64,000 nt of DNA, taken from Vibrio thalassae. GTDB taxonomy: Bacteria; Pseudomonadota; Gammaproteobacteria; Enterobacterales; Vibrionaceae. The position numbers were made by a program, and so were the translations under genes. The DNA is taken from contig NZ_OANU01000123.1 of NCBI RefSeq assembly GCF_900089835.1, forward strand, positions 124,001-188,000. The letters run 5' to 3'. This document shows, piece after piece, positions 42,166 to 51,315 of the stretch. Below the pieces are notes generated by a model. The model saw nothing but the letters and a program-made list of their open reading frames with translations, was not told where the DNA came from and ran no database searches. Every line of letters starts with the position of its first letter. The stretch's first letter is position 1.

Positions 42166-42615
42166 ATGCATTGTCCCTTTTGCACTGAAAATGATACAAA
42201 GGTTATCGACTCAAGGTTGGTAGCAGATGGCCATCAGGTGCGCCGTCGCCGTCAATGTTTGGCATGTAGTGAGCGTTTCACCACTTTTGAAACGGCGGAA
42301 CTGGTGATGCCAAAGGTCATTAAGTCCAATGGTAACCGAGAGCCTTTTAACAAAGATAAAATGGTTGGTGGCATTCAGCGTGCTCTAGAAAAGCGTCCGG
42401 TAAGTGAAGACGCTATTGAACTCGCCATCAGTCATATCGAATCACAACTTCGAGCGACTGGAGAGCGTGAAGTACCGAGTGAAATGATTGGTAACCTTGT
42501 GATGAATCAACTAAAAGAGTTAGATAAGGTTGCTTATATTCGCTTTGCCTCCGTTTATCGAAGTTTCGAAGATATTCGAGAGTTTGGAGAAGAAATCGCT
42601 CGTCTTGAAAACTGA
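42166..42615 (+). CDS. nrdR: Transcriptional repressor NrdR
   Basis: NrdR senses ATP/dATP and represses ribonucleotide reductase genes. The 149 residues have a zinc ribbon (Cys3, Cys6, Cys31, Cys34) followed by an ATP-cone domain (VIKSNGNREPFNKDKMVGGIQRAL). AGGAGG stands just before the ATG. It heads the riboflavin-nusB-thiL-pgpA gene run, as in other gammaproteobacteria. Confidence 0.96.
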   Translation: MHCPFCTENDTKVIDSRLVADGHQVRRRRQCLACSERFTTFETAELVMPKVIKSNGNREPFNKDKMVGGIQRALEKRPVSEDAIELAISHIESQLRATGEREVPSEMIGNLVMNQLKELDKVAYIRFASVYRSFEDIREFGEEIARLEN

Positions 42616-42652
42616 CCGATGCTGATTCATCTAGCCATAGATATGGAAAGTT

Positions 42653-43762
42653 ATGAGCCAATTTAGCGCTATTGATTATCAAATGATGAGCCGTGCCATT
42701 GAGCTCGCGAAAAGGGGACGCTTTACCACTGCGCCCAACCCTAATGTAGGCTGCGTTATTACTGTCAATAATGAGGTCGTGGGAGAAGGCTATCATAAGA
42801 AAGCCGGTGAACCTCATGCGGAAGTGCATGCCTTGAGAATGGCAGCCGAGCGAGCCAAGGGCGCCACCGCCTATGTCACCCTTGAGCCTTGCTCACACTA
42901 TGGACGAACGCCTCCATGTGCAGAAGGACTGATCAAAGCCGGGGTGTCTAAAGTCATTTGTGCCATGTCTGATCCTAATCCACAAGTCGCCGGGCGTGGT
43001 TTCAATATGCTTCGCGAAGCAGGTATTGAGGTATCAGTTGGCCTTCTGGAACAAGATGCACGCGCTCTGAATCCTGGTTTTCTGAAGAAAATGGAAACGG
43101 GGATGCCATTTGTCCAACTTAAAATGGCCGCCAGTCTTGATGGGCAAACAGCGTTATCCAATGGCGTAAGTCAGTGGATCACCGGCCCTGAAGCGCGTCA
43201 AGATGTGCAAGCATATCGAGCTCAATCAGGGGCCATTCTGTCAACAAGCAAAACAGTGGTCGAAGACAACGCCTCTTTGAATGTGCGTTGGGGTGAGTTA
43301 CCCAGTTATGTGACGGATGTGATTGAACCTGCACAGTTGCGCCAACCTACTCGCGTGATTTTAGATAGACAACATGTCCTATCAAGTGACCTGAAGTTGT
43401 TTCACTCTGAGGGCGAGATTACTCGAGTCGCGCAGGCGGGGGGGGATCTTAACGTGGCAACGAATTCAGCGAATCAACTGGATTTGGCCGAAACCTTGCA
43501 ACGCCTTGCTAAAGAACAACAAATCAATCATATCTGGGTAGAGGCGGGGGCGACGTTAGCAGGTTCCTTGATTCAGCAACAGCTTGTGGATGAGCTGATT
43601 GTCTATTTAGCCCCTAAGCTTATGGGGGCCGATGGGCGAGGACTTATCGGGGCACTTGGATTGACAAAGATGCAAGATGTCATCGAACTCGACATACAAG
43701 ATATTCGTTTGGTGGGATGCGACATTCGTATCGTTGCCATACCAAAACTAAAACAGAAGTAG
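42653..43762 (+). CDS. ribD: Riboflavin deaminase/reductase RibD
   Basis: RibD carries out the second and third steps of riboflavin synthesis. The N-terminal deaminase domain binds zinc through His55, Cys80 and Cys89, with the catalytic Glu57 (HAEVHAL, PCSHYGRTPPC). The C-terminal reductase domain has KMAASLDGQTAL and WVEAGATLAGSL. The 369-residue length is typical. It follows nrdR by 37 bases. Confidence 0.96.
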   Translation: MSQFSAIDYQMMSRAIELAKRGRFTTAPNPNVGCVITVNNEVVGEGYHKKAGEPHAEVHALRMAAERAKGATAYVTLEPCSHYGRTPPCAEGLIKAGVSKVICAMSDPNPQVAGRGFNMLREAGIEVSVGLLEQDARALNPGFLKKMETGMPFVQLKMAASLDGQTALSNGVSQWITGPEARQDVQAYRAQSGAILSTSKTVVEDNASLNVRWGELPSYVTDVIEPAQLRQPTRVILDRQHVLSSDLKLFHSEGEITRVAQAGGDLNVATNSANQLDLAETLQRLAKEQQINHIWVEAGATLAGSLIQQQLVDELIVYLAPKLMGADGRGLIGALGLTKMQDVIELDIQDIRLVGCDIRIVAIPKLKQK

Positions 43763-43766
43763 AACA

Positions 43767-44420
43767 ATGTTTACAGGAATAATTGAAGCGGTCGGCACAT
43801 TAAAAGGTATCACTCCAAAAGGGGAAGATATCAGCATTCATGTCGAAGTGGGCAAACTGGACATGAGTGACGTAAAACTAGGGGATAGTATTGCGACTAA
43901 TGGTGTCTGTCTTACGGTGACGAGCTTTACAACCAACAGTTATCATGCCGACCTGTCCGTTGAGACGCTTAAGAAAACGGGGTTTGCCCATTACAGTGTT
44001 GGCGACAAAGTAAACCTAGAAAAAGCAATGCTGCCAACGACACGATTTGGTGGCCACATTGTATCAGGACACGTGGATGGTGTTGGTGAAATTGTGGACC
44101 GACAACAAGTGGGTCGCGCTATCGAATTTTGGGTGCAAATGCCGTCTGAGCTGAGCAAATATGTGGCGGAAAAAGGTTCAATTACCGTGGATGGTATCAG
44201 CCTGACCGTAAACGATGTACGCAAAGATGCGTTTAAGCTGACCATTGTGCCTCATACATCAGAAGAAACGACCATCGACAACTTTCATGTTGGCCGAAAA
44301 ATTAATTTAGAAGTGGATGTCCTAGCACGCTATATGGAAAGATTATTGCAATCGAAGACCAGCAGCGAGCCTGAGTCTCGAATCACCATGGACTTCCTAC
44401 AACAAAATGGCTTCGCTTAA
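43767..44420 (+). CDS. ribE: Riboflavin synthase, alpha subunit
   Basis: It dismutates two molecules of 6,7-dimethyl-8-ribityllumazine to riboflavin. The 217 residues form two lumazine-binding repeats: MFTGIIEAVGTL with GVCLTVTSF, then GGHIVSGHVDGVG with DGISLTVNDV. It is four bases after ribD. Confidence 0.96.
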   Translation: MFTGIIEAVGTLKGITPKGEDISIHVEVGKLDMSDVKLGDSIATNGVCLTVTSFTTNSYHADLSVETLKKTGFAHYSVGDKVNLEKAMLPTTRFGGHIVSGHVDGVGEIVDRQQVGRAIEFWVQMPSELSKYVAEKGSITVDGISLTVNDVRKDAFKLTIVPHTSEETTIDNFHVGRKINLEVDVLARYMERLLQSKTSSEPESRITMDFLQQNGFA

Positions 44421-44468
44421 CATTTAATGCAAAGCTAGATGCCCAACGAACCAAAATAGGAATGTGAA

Positions 44469-45578
44469 ATGCCGATTAGTACGCCGCAAGAAATCATTGA
44501 AGACATTCGCCTTGGGAAAATGGTTATCCTAATGGACGATGAAGACCGTGAGAATGAAGGTGACCTTATTATGGCCGCTGAACATATCACACCAGAAGCC
44601 ATCAACTTTATGGCCACTCATGGTCGAGGGTTGATCTGCCTGACTATGACCAAAAGCCGTTGTGAAACACTTGGCCTTCCCCCTATGGTTCAAGACAATA
44701 ACGCTCAATACACTACCAACTTCACCGTGTCTATTGAGGCGGCAGAAGGTGTAACTACTGGTATCTCAGCTGCAGACCGAGCTCGTACGGTTCAAGCTGC
44801 GGTCGCAAAAGACGCAAAAGCAGCAGATTTAGTGCAGCCAGGGCATATTTTTCCGCTGGCGGCGCAAGATGGCGGAGTGCTTACCCGAGCCGGGCATACC
44901 GAAGCTGGCTGTGATCTGGCAAAACTCGCAGGCTTAGAGCCAGCTTCCGTGATTGTTGAGATCCTGAATGACGATGGCACGATGTCGCGTCGCCCTGATC
45001 TAGAAGTCTTCGCGGAAAAGCACAATATTAAGTTGGGTACCATTGCTGATCTCATCGAGTATCGTAACAACAATGAGACCACTATTGAGCGTGTTGCTGC
45101 GTGTCACTTACCCACTGAATTTGGTGATTTTGAATTGGTGACTTATCGCGATACCATCGATAATCAAATTCACTATGCGATGTGCGCGGGTGATTTAACG
45201 GCTAGTACTCCGCTAGTTCGGGTCCATTTGCAAGATACCTTTACCGATATCTTACGCTCGAACCGAAACTCAGATCGTAGTTGGACTCTGGACAAGGCAA
45301 TGAAGCGCATTGGACAAGACGGTGGGGTATTGGTGATTCTCGGTAATGAAGAAAGTACCGATTTCATCGTCCATAAGATCAAGGTCTTTGAGCAACAAGA
45401 TAATGGCTCAGCACCGACGATGGCTAAAAAGCAGGGCACTTCTCGTCGAGTAGGCGTGGGGTCGCAGATTCTTGCGGATTTGGGTGTGCACGAAATGAAA
45501 CTCTTGTCTTCTGCAGATAAAAAGTATCACGCATTGGGTGGGTTTGGTTTGAGTGTTACCGAATACATTACTGAGTAA
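44469..45578 (+). CDS. ribBX: 3,4-dihydroxy-2-butanone 4-phosphate synthase fused to an inactive-looking GTP cyclohydrolase II domain (RibBX)
   Basis: The N-terminal half (about 1-205) is a full RibB domain making the four-carbon precursor of lumazine: ILMDDEDRENEGDLI, THGRGLICL, AGHTEAGCDLA. The C-terminal half has the GTP cyclohydrolase II fold but lacks the zinc cysteines. The region after LVRVHL reads QDTFTDILRSNRNSDRS, where active enzymes have three cysteines, and the catalytic GREGRGIG-type loop is gone. This matches the RibBX variant described in Proteobacteria, so a separate ribA should exist elsewhere. Often annotated as ribBA. Confidence 0.9.
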   Translation: MPISTPQEIIEDIRLGKMVILMDDEDRENEGDLIMAAEHITPEAINFMATHGRGLICLTMTKSRCETLGLPPMVQDNNAQYTTNFTVSIEAAEGVTTGISAADRARTVQAAVAKDAKAADLVQPGHIFPLAAQDGGVLTRAGHTEAGCDLAKLAGLEPASVIVEILNDDGTMSRRPDLEVFAEKHNIKLGTIADLIEYRNNNETTIERVAACHLPTEFGDFELVTYRDTIDNQIHYAMCAGDLTASTPLVRVHLQDTFTDILRSNRNSDRSWTLDKAMKRIGQDGGVLVILGNEESTDFIVHKIKVFEQQDNGSAPTMAKKQGTSRRVGVGSQILADLGVHEMKLLSSADKKYHALGGFGLSVTEYITE

Positions 45579-45585
45579 TATATCC

Positions 45586-45623
45586 AAGCCTTTGCTTATG
45601 ATACGCAAAGGCTTTTTCTTTTT
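45586..45623 (+). terminator. Terminator after ribBX
   Basis: AAGCCTTTGC and GCAAAGGCTT form a 10-bp stem with a 9-base loop and a T-rich tail. ribH therefore probably has its own promoter in the next 130 bases. Confidence 0.85.
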
Positions 45624-45754
45624 CGTCGCGCCGTAACCAGTATCGAGTATTGTCAAAGCAGTGTTTGACTAAAGTTAGCGGTGGATATTAATAATTGAGT
45701 TGTGCTAGAATCCGGCGATTCTCGCGCGATGAACATAGTTTATAAGGAAAGCAT

Positions 45755-46225
45755 ATGAAAGTTATCGAGGGTGGCTTCCCAGCACCGAACGCAAAGATTG
45801 CTATTGTAATTTCTCGTTTCAATAGTTTTATCAATGAAAGTCTATTATCTGGTGCTATCGATACTTTAAAACGTCACGGCCAAGTAAGTGAAGACAACAT
45901 CACTGTTGTTCGCTGCCCTGGTGCGGTAGAGCTACCGTTGGTGGCTCAGCGAGTTGCTAAAACAGGTAAGTTTGATGCAATCGTGTCTTTGGGTACAGTA
46001 ATTCGTGGCGGTACACCACATTTCGACTATGTTTGTAGTGAGTGTAATAAAGGTCTTGCGCAAGTGTCTCTGGAATATAGCCTACCAGTAGCATTTGGTG
46101 TATTGACTGTTGATACTATCGATCAAGCAATTGAGCGTGCCGGAACCAAGGCTGGTAATAAAGGTGCAGAGGCTGCACTAAGCGCGCTTGAAATGATCAA
46201 CGTTCTTTCTGAAATCGATTCCTAA
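45755..46225 (+). CDS. ribH: 6,7-dimethyl-8-ribityllumazine synthase
   Basis: RibH condenses the RibB product with the pyrimidine intermediate to lumazine, the substrate of RibE. The 156-residue protein has SRFNSFINESLLSGAIDTL, CPGAVELPLVA, LGTVIRGGTPHFDYV and FGVLTVDTIDQAIERAGTKAGNKG. The stop codon overlaps the nusB start (TAATG). Confidence 0.96.
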   Translation: MKVIEGGFPAPNAKIAIVISRFNSFINESLLSGAIDTLKRHGQVSEDNITVVRCPGAVELPLVAQRVAKTGKFDAIVSLGTVIRGGTPHFDYVCSECNKGLAQVSLEYSLPVAFGVLTVDTIDQAIERAGTKAGNKGAEAALSALEMINVLSEIDS

Positions 46226-46692
46226 TGGGGGCCAGTGTGAAACCAGCCGCACGTCGTAATGCACGTCAATTTGCTCTGCAAGCAATTTATTCTTGGCAAA
46301 TTACTAAAGAAAATGTTGCCACTGTTGAAGAACAGTTCTTATCAGGTGGTAAGTATGATGAAGAAGAGCATCATGCTGCTGAGCCTGCGTTGACTGCGCC
46401 AGAGACTGACGTTGTATATTTCCGTGATTTGCTCACGGGTGTCGCGTTGAATCACACGGAATTAGACAGCAAGTTACGTCCGTTCGTTTCTCGTCCAATG
46501 CAAGATCTAGACATGATGGAGCTTGCGCTTCTTCGTCTAGCTATGTACGAAATGACGAGCCGCGAAGACGTACCTTACAAAGTGGTTATCAACGAAGCTA
46601 TTGAGCTTGCGAAAGTATTCGCAGCAGAAGACAGCCACAAGTTCGTTAATGGTGTTCTAGATAAAGCAGCACCTCACGTTCGCAAAAAGTAA
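46225..46692 (+). CDS. nusB: Transcription antitermination factor NusB
   Basis: NusB with NusE (S10) binds boxA RNA to suppress early termination, chiefly in rRNA operons. The 155-residue helical protein has RRNARQFALQAIYSWQ and VPYKVVINEAIELAKVFAAEDSHKFVNGVLD. It is translationally coupled to ribH. Confidence 0.95.
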   Translation: MGASVKPAARRNARQFALQAIYSWQITKENVATVEEQFLSGGKYDEEEHHAAEPALTAPETDVVYFRDLLTGVALNHTELDSKLRPFVSRPMQDLDMMELALLRLAMYEMTSREDVPYKVVINEAIELAKVFAAEDSHKFVNGVLDKAAPHVRKK

Positions 46693-46714
46693 CGATTAAC
46701 GTTTGTCTATTCGT

Positions 46715-46745
46715 AAAAAGGTCAGCAAATTGCTGGCCTTTTTTA
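46715..46745 (+). terminator. Terminator after nusB
   Basis: AAGGTCAGCA and TGCTGGCCTT pair (one G-U) and are followed by TTTTTA. thiL begins 38 bases later. Confidence 0.8.
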
Positions 46746-46782
46746 TATACTCTTCTCACCTTTCCAGCACAAAGCCTACAAG

Positions 46783-47754
46783 ATGTCCGGTGAATTTAGT
46801 TTAATCGACAAGTACTTCGCGCATAAACAGCAGCAACGCAAAGACGTGGTTTTAGCGCAAGGTGATGATTGCGCCATTGTCGCGCCTCCAGCTGACAGTC
46901 ACATTGCCATTAGCACCGATACTTTAGTATCGGGGACGCACTTTCTTTCAGATGCCGATCCAGCATGGATAGCTCACAAAGCACTGGCCTCAAACATTAG
47001 CGATTTGGCTGCAATGGGCGCTTCGCCTGCTTGGGTTTCGATGGGTATTTCATTGCCTGAAGTTAATGAACCTTGGTTAGAACGATTCTGTTCGGCTTTT
47101 TTTTCCCTTGCTGATTACTACGGTATACAGCTTATTGGTGGTGATACCACTAAGGGGCCACTAACCATTACTTTGACTGTGCAAGGTACAATACCCCATG
47201 GTAAGGCGTTAACTCGAGGTGGCGCAAATTCCGGAGATTGGATTTATGTCACCGGTTTCCTTGGAGATGCTAAGGCCGGCCTTGATGTGATATTGGAAAA
47301 TAATATCAGTGCAGATAAAGCGTTTAATCACGAATTAGAAAAACGCCATTTCAAGTCAACGCCAAGAGTACTTGCGGGAATTGCGCTACGAGATATCGCA
47401 TCGGCTGCTATTGATATCTCTGATGGACTCATTTCCGATCTTGGGCATATATTAAAACGTTCCAATGTTGGGGCTCGCATTGATGTGGATTTACTGCCCA
47501 TCTCTTCGGAATTGATGCAATTTGTTAATTCTTTGGATATTGCCAAGCAATATGCCCTGACCAGTGGAGAAGAGTATGAGCTCTGTTTTACGGTACCAGA
47601 GGCCAATAGAGGGCAGCTGGAGACCGCGTTATCAAACACGCCGTTTACCTGCATAGGACAAATAACAGGGACTGGCAATCTTGATCTACATTCTAATGAC
47701 CAACCACTTGACTGGCAGTTAGGTGGATATGACCACTTTAAGGTGAGCCAATGA
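46783..47754 (+). CDS. thiL: Thiamine-monophosphate kinase
   Basis: ThiL phosphorylates thiamine monophosphate to the active diphosphate. The 323-residue PurM/SelD-fold protein shows QGDDCAIVAPP, STDTLVSGTHF, ASNISDLAAMGASP and AAIDISDGLISDLGHI, all ATP and Mg2+ contact motifs. The stop overlaps the pgpA start (ATGA). Confidence 0.95.
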   Translation: MSGEFSLIDKYFAHKQQQRKDVVLAQGDDCAIVAPPADSHIAISTDTLVSGTHFLSDADPAWIAHKALASNISDLAAMGASPAWVSMGISLPEVNEPWLERFCSAFFSLADYYGIQLIGGDTTKGPLTITLTVQGTIPHGKALTRGGANSGDWIYVTGFLGDAKAGLDVILENNISADKAFNHELEKRHFKSTPRVLAGIALRDIASAAIDISDGLISDLGHILKRSNVGARIDVDLLPISSELMQFVNSLDIAKQYALTSGEEYELCFTVPEANRGQLETALSNTPFTCIGQITGTGNLDLHSNDQPLDWQLGGYDHFKVSQ

Positions 47755-48257
47755 GTAACCCTCTCGACTTAATCTCTTTGAAAAACCCATGGCATTTACT
47801 TGCAACTGGCTTCGGCAGCGGTCTATCTCCGGTGATTCCCGGAACCATGGGTACTCTGGCAGCGATTCCGTTATATCTACTTTTAGCGCAACTTCCTTTG
47901 AGCATGTATTTGGTTGCGGTTTTATTGTCTTGCCTTATTGGGATAAAAATCTGCCAAGTAACCTCTGATGATATGGGTGTTCACGACCATGGCTCCATCG
48001 TATGGGATGAATTCGCTGGATTTTGGATCACTATGGCGATAGTGCCAGCACTTAAATTACCGGTGGATGATTGGAAGTGGCTACTAACAGGTTTTGTACT
48101 ATTTCGTTTTTTCGATATGGTGAAACCATGGCCAATCGGTTGGCTCGACAAGCGCGTGCATGGTGGCTTAGGCATCATGATCGACGATATTGTCGCTGGT
48201 GTGATGGCAGGTGTCTGTCTTTACCTGGTCGGACAACTGGCAGGGTGGGTTCAGTAA
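47751..48257 (+). CDS. pgpA: Phosphatidylglycerophosphatase A
   Basis: PgpA removes phosphate from phosphatidylglycerophosphate in the inner membrane. The 168-residue protein has several membrane segments and the signatures GFGSGLSPVIPGTMGTLAAIP, HDHGSIVWDEFAGFWIT and RFFDMVKPWPIGWLD. It is coupled to thiL by a 4-base overlap. Confidence 0.95.
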   Translation: MSNPLDLISLKNPWHLLATGFGSGLSPVIPGTMGTLAAIPLYLLLAQLPLSMYLVAVLLSCLIGIKICQVTSDDMGVHDHGSIVWDEFAGFWITMAIVPALKLPVDDWKWLLTGFVLFRFFDMVKPWPIGWLDKRVHGGLGIMIDDIVAGVMAGVCLYLVGQLAGWVQ

Positions 48258-48383
48258 CTCATTGTTATTATTAGATAAATAAAGCGTGCCTTCTCAAGGG
48301 CACGTTTGAATGACAAAGCTTTACTATACGTTTTTCACAAAGTTGTTATCATTGCGTCCTCTATTATTTATGTAACAACTGGT

Positions 48384-49268
48384 ATGCTTAGCAATCTGCG
48401 TCTCTTCATCAACTCTTTTCTTGTCATGGCGAATACGGCCGTCACAGCATTCGTGGTTTGTACATTCTCTGTTATTAAGGTAGTGCTGCCACTAAAATTC
48501 GTTCAGACGTTGATGACAAGCTTATCTAATAAGCAGATGTGGCTTTGGGCAACGATTAATTTATGGTTGCTTAACCTAAACAATAAAATTGAATGGGACG
48601 TTGAGGGCGGAGACGAGTTAACGCCAGACCAATGGTATATGTTGTTGTCTAACCATCTAAGTTGGGCTGACATTGTGATCATTACCTCTGTGATGAAAAA
48701 CAGAATGCCGATGTGCAAATTCCTACTCAAGCAAAGTTTACTGTATGTGCCGTTTGTCGGCCTTGCGTGCTGGGGCCTAGATATGCCATTTATGAAGCGC
48801 CACTCACAAGCCTATTTGGTTAAGCATCCAGAACGACGCAATGATGACTTTAATGCGATTCGTAAAGCATGCAAAAAGTTTGAGCATGTTCCGACCACAA
48901 TGATCAGTTTCGTTGAAGGTACGCGTTATAGCGAAGAAAAGTTGGCGACAGTGAAGACGCCATATCGTCACTTACTTAAGCCGAAAACGGGCGGCGTCGC
49001 ATTTACGTTAAACGCCATGAATCATTTGCTAGATGGTGTCGTTGACATTACGTTGGCTTATCCGGAGAACCGAGAAGACCCATTTAATGATTTATTGAAA
49101 GGTAAGTTAACGAAAGTGGTGGTCAAAATTGATGTTTATCAGATGGATGAAAATCTCAATGGTGACTATTTCAATGATAAAGTCTTCAAACGTCGCTTTC
49201 ACAATTGGCTTAACGATGTTTGGAAGCGTAAAGATGAAAAATTGGAAGCCATCTACTCGCAGAGCTAA
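48384..49268 (+). CDS. 1-acyl-glycerol-3-phosphate acyltransferase-like protein (YihG-like)
   Basis: This membrane-anchored acyltransferase probably works on lysophospholipids. The N-terminal hydrophobic helix is followed by the catalytic HX4D motif (SNHLSWADIV, His91 and Asp96 in my numbering), CWGLDMPFMKRHS and the FVEGTRYSEEK substrate loop. It resembles YihG of Escherichia coli. I start at ATG 48384, which matches the homologous N-terminus; the longer frame opens with TTG. Length 294. Confidence 0.88.
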   Translation: MLSNLRLFINSFLVMANTAVTAFVVCTFSVIKVVLPLKFVQTLMTSLSNKQMWLWATINLWLLNLNNKIEWDVEGGDELTPDQWYMLLSNHLSWADIVIITSVMKNRMPMCKFLLKQSLLYVPFVGLACWGLDMPFMKRHSQAYLVKHPERRNDDFNAIRKACKKFEHVPTTMISFVEGTRYSEEKLATVKTPYRHLLKPKTGGVAFTLNAMNHLLDGVVDITLAYPENREDPFNDLLKGKLTKVVVKIDVYQMDENLNGDYFNDKVFKRRFHNWLNDVWKRKDEKLEAIYSQS

Positions 49269-49276
49269 ATGCAAGA

Positions 49277-49320
49277 ATATAAAAAGGGTCTACCAGTGGT
49301 AGACCCTTTTTATATCAATA
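49277..49320. terminator. Bidirectional terminator between acyltransferase and the 80-aa gene
   Basis: ATATAAAAAGGGTCTACC and its exact 18-base complement surround AGT, with T/A runs inside both arms. It serves two convergent genes. Confidence 0.9.
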
Positions 49321-49340
49321 TATTAGTTTTTCAATGCAAG

Positions 49341-49583
49341 TTACCCAACTGGCAATCTCGGAATGACTCTACAGCATCGTTCTGTCTCGTTGATTAGCAC
49401 AGAAACGGCATGTGTATGATAATTGTCTCCGCTCTTCCAAACGGTTTCTCCGAATATCTGACACAACTCAAAATCAGAAATAGTTCCCTTCATTTCTTTG
49501 TAGGCGACAGCAGAGATGATTTTCTGTTCCAGTGATTCAGGACAGGATTCAACTCGCCAACGACTCACTTGAATATTCGGCAA
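49341..49583 (-). CDS. Hypothetical protein, 80 aa
   Basis: I do not recognise this protein. It begins at TTG 49583, but AAGGAGTG sits just upstream on the minus strand, a strong ribosome-binding site, and no better start is available. The sequence (MPNIQVSRWRVESCPES...; later YHTHAVSVLINETERCC) is soluble with several cysteines and histidines. It lies between a bidirectional terminator and a small membrane-protein gene on the same strand. Confidence 0.55.
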   Translation of the reverse strand: MPNIQVSRWRVESCPESLEQKIISAVAYKEMKGTISDFELCQIFGETVWKSGDNYHTHAVSVLINETERCCRVIPRLPVG

Positions 49584-49688
49584 AGCACACTCCTTGTGGC
49601 CATATTTTCGTCATCGCAACCACAGTAACATTATGAATTTGTGGGATCAAGCCAAGACAAAAAATAATGGTGGATGGTGCTGTTTTGC

Positions 49689-49982
49689 TTATACCGGCTT
49701 TTGTGCGCTTGCTTGATTTCGCTTCAGGGCTACGTGGTGAAATAAAGAATGAATCATGGGAGACAGCCATAGAGCCGAAATCAATATGGCATGGTCGGCA
49801 CAAAGCTCAACAAGAGCAGCGCCGGCCGCGTTGTCTGTTCCTAAACATCTTGGCAGTACAAAAGTGAGTAAGACATAAGTGAAAGCGGCATAGAGTCCCA
49901 TCTGCCACCATGGCTCTTTGCTTTGTTGATGCTGGCTAGCATGGCTGTTGAATTGGTCAAAACGTGGTTGATTTCCCTTCAT
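49689..49982 (-). CDS. Hypothetical membrane protein with two helices, 97 aa
   Basis: Function unknown. Starting from ATG 49982, the protein has a hydrophilic, His/Gln-rich N-terminus (FNSHASQHQQSKEPWW). Two hydrophobic segments follow (LYAAFTYVLLTFVLP and AILISALWLSPMIHSLFHHVAL), then a basic tail. A longer reading from GTG 50030 is possible. The hydrophobic pattern supports real coding over the overlapping frames here. Confidence 0.55.
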   Translation of the reverse strand: MKGNQPRFDQFNSHASQHQQSKEPWWQMGLYAAFTYVLLTFVLPRCLGTDNAAGAALVELCADHAILISALWLSPMIHSLFHHVALKRNQASAQKPV

Positions 49983-50287
49983 CGTGGATAGACATCCTAA
50001 TTGTCCGTTACGTGTAATACATTCAAACACTAAGATGGCGTATTACAAGGTTTTACGGTCATTAATTCGACTCACTTCATGAATCTTGACAATTGAAGTG
50101 CTAATAGTACACCTCGTTCACAATGACGAAATAGCACCTATCAGCGCATCATGAGAGGTTTTTGTGTGACGATATCTCATTTTAGAGCATTAATTCTAAT
50201 TACTTGGAAGGGCAGACTACACTTTGAATATGATGATTAAGTCTCCTGTAGATCGGGGGCGGAACGAGCAGAAAAGAGGGTTAAAGG

Positions 50288-51094
50288 ATGGATTATCAAC
50301 GCATTAAAGTGATGAGAGACAATCACGTAGTCATTGTGAGTTTGAATCGGCCAGAGAAGCTCAACGCTGTTGATATGCTGATGTTTAATGAATTGATTCA
50401 TGTGAGCAAAGTGTTACGTAAAGATCGAATGCTCAGAGCCGTTATTTTGACGGGAAGTGAAGGTAACTTTAGCTCGGGCTTAGATTTTAAATCGATGATG
50501 AAAAACAAGAGTTTTGCAGCAAAGCTTCTATTCAAATGGCTACCCGGTCAGTCCAATCGTGCCCAGCAAGTCAGTAGCAACTGGCGAAAGCTGTCCGTTC
50601 CTGTTATTGCGGTTATAGAAGGGTATTGCTGGGGAGCGGGGATGCAGATTGCTTTAGGTGCCGATTTTAGGCTTTGTGCGCCGAATGCCAACCTTTCGAT
50701 TATGGAATCAAGAATGGGATTAACGTCGGATATGGCAGGGTCTATCGCTTTGAGAGAAATAATGCCTAAGGATAAAGCGATGCGAATCTCTATTTGTGCG
50801 ACGGAATTGGACGCTGAGACTGCGTTATCTTTGGGGTTGGTCACTGAAGTGAATGATGAGCCAATGGTGGAAGCACTAGCGTTATGCTCTCAAATTGCGC
50901 AGAAATCACCGGATGTCACCGCCGCTATGAAACATATGTATACGCGCTATTGGACCGCGCCAGCATGGAAGTTACTGGCCTATGAGACATACAGTCAAAT
51001 CCGAATCATGCTTGGACGAAACTTCGTTCGGGTACAACAAGCGTTGAAAAACAAAACCGCGCCAAAGTTTGAACCAAGACAGCGTCATTGGTAA
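50288..51094 (+). CDS. Enoyl-CoA hydratase/isomerase (crotonase) family protein
   Basis: The 268-residue protein has the crotonase fold: VSLNRPEKLNAVDMLMF, the oxyanion-hole NFSSGLDFKSM, and VIAVIEGYCWGAGMQIALGADFRLCAP. In the catalytic strand it reads SIMESRMGLTSDMAG, so one acidic residue is present where hydratases have a Glu and an Asp replaces the proline-containing second position. The substrate and reaction are uncertain. It is not next to other fatty-acid genes, so it may act alone. Confidence 0.85.
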   Translation: MDYQRIKVMRDNHVVIVSLNRPEKLNAVDMLMFNELIHVSKVLRKDRMLRAVILTGSEGNFSSGLDFKSMMKNKSFAAKLLFKWLPGQSNRAQQVSSNWRKLSVPVIAVIEGYCWGAGMQIALGADFRLCAPNANLSIMESRMGLTSDMAGSIALREIMPKDKAMRISICATELDAETALSLGLVTEVNDEPMVEALALCSQIAQKSPDVTAAMKHMYTRYWTAPAWKLLAYETYSQIRIMLGRNFVRVQQALKNKTAPKFEPRQRHW

Positions 51095-51315
51095 TCAAAG
51101 TATCTCATTGGCGTAGTCGTCACTTTGAGGTAGAGGTTTGCAATGTAAGGTATGTAAACCTCGCTTGGGCTCCTCAATAGCTAGGGGGTTACTCCTTAAT
51201 CTTAGTATTCACCACTATTCCCGATTCAATCATTCAAAAGCATGTGATATTCAGGTAATTTATAGCGCTGACCTAATTAGGCATTGTTAAGTATTACTAG
51301 CGCACGGAGCAACGA

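Noticed and set aside
44421..44468. FMN riboswitch before ribBX
   Set aside because: The gap is only 48 bases and lacks the conserved RFN-element segments.
51095..51315. Mg2+ riboswitch upstream of mgtE
   Set aside because: The region is too short and has only a 10-bp stem (51133-51162); no M-box core is visible.
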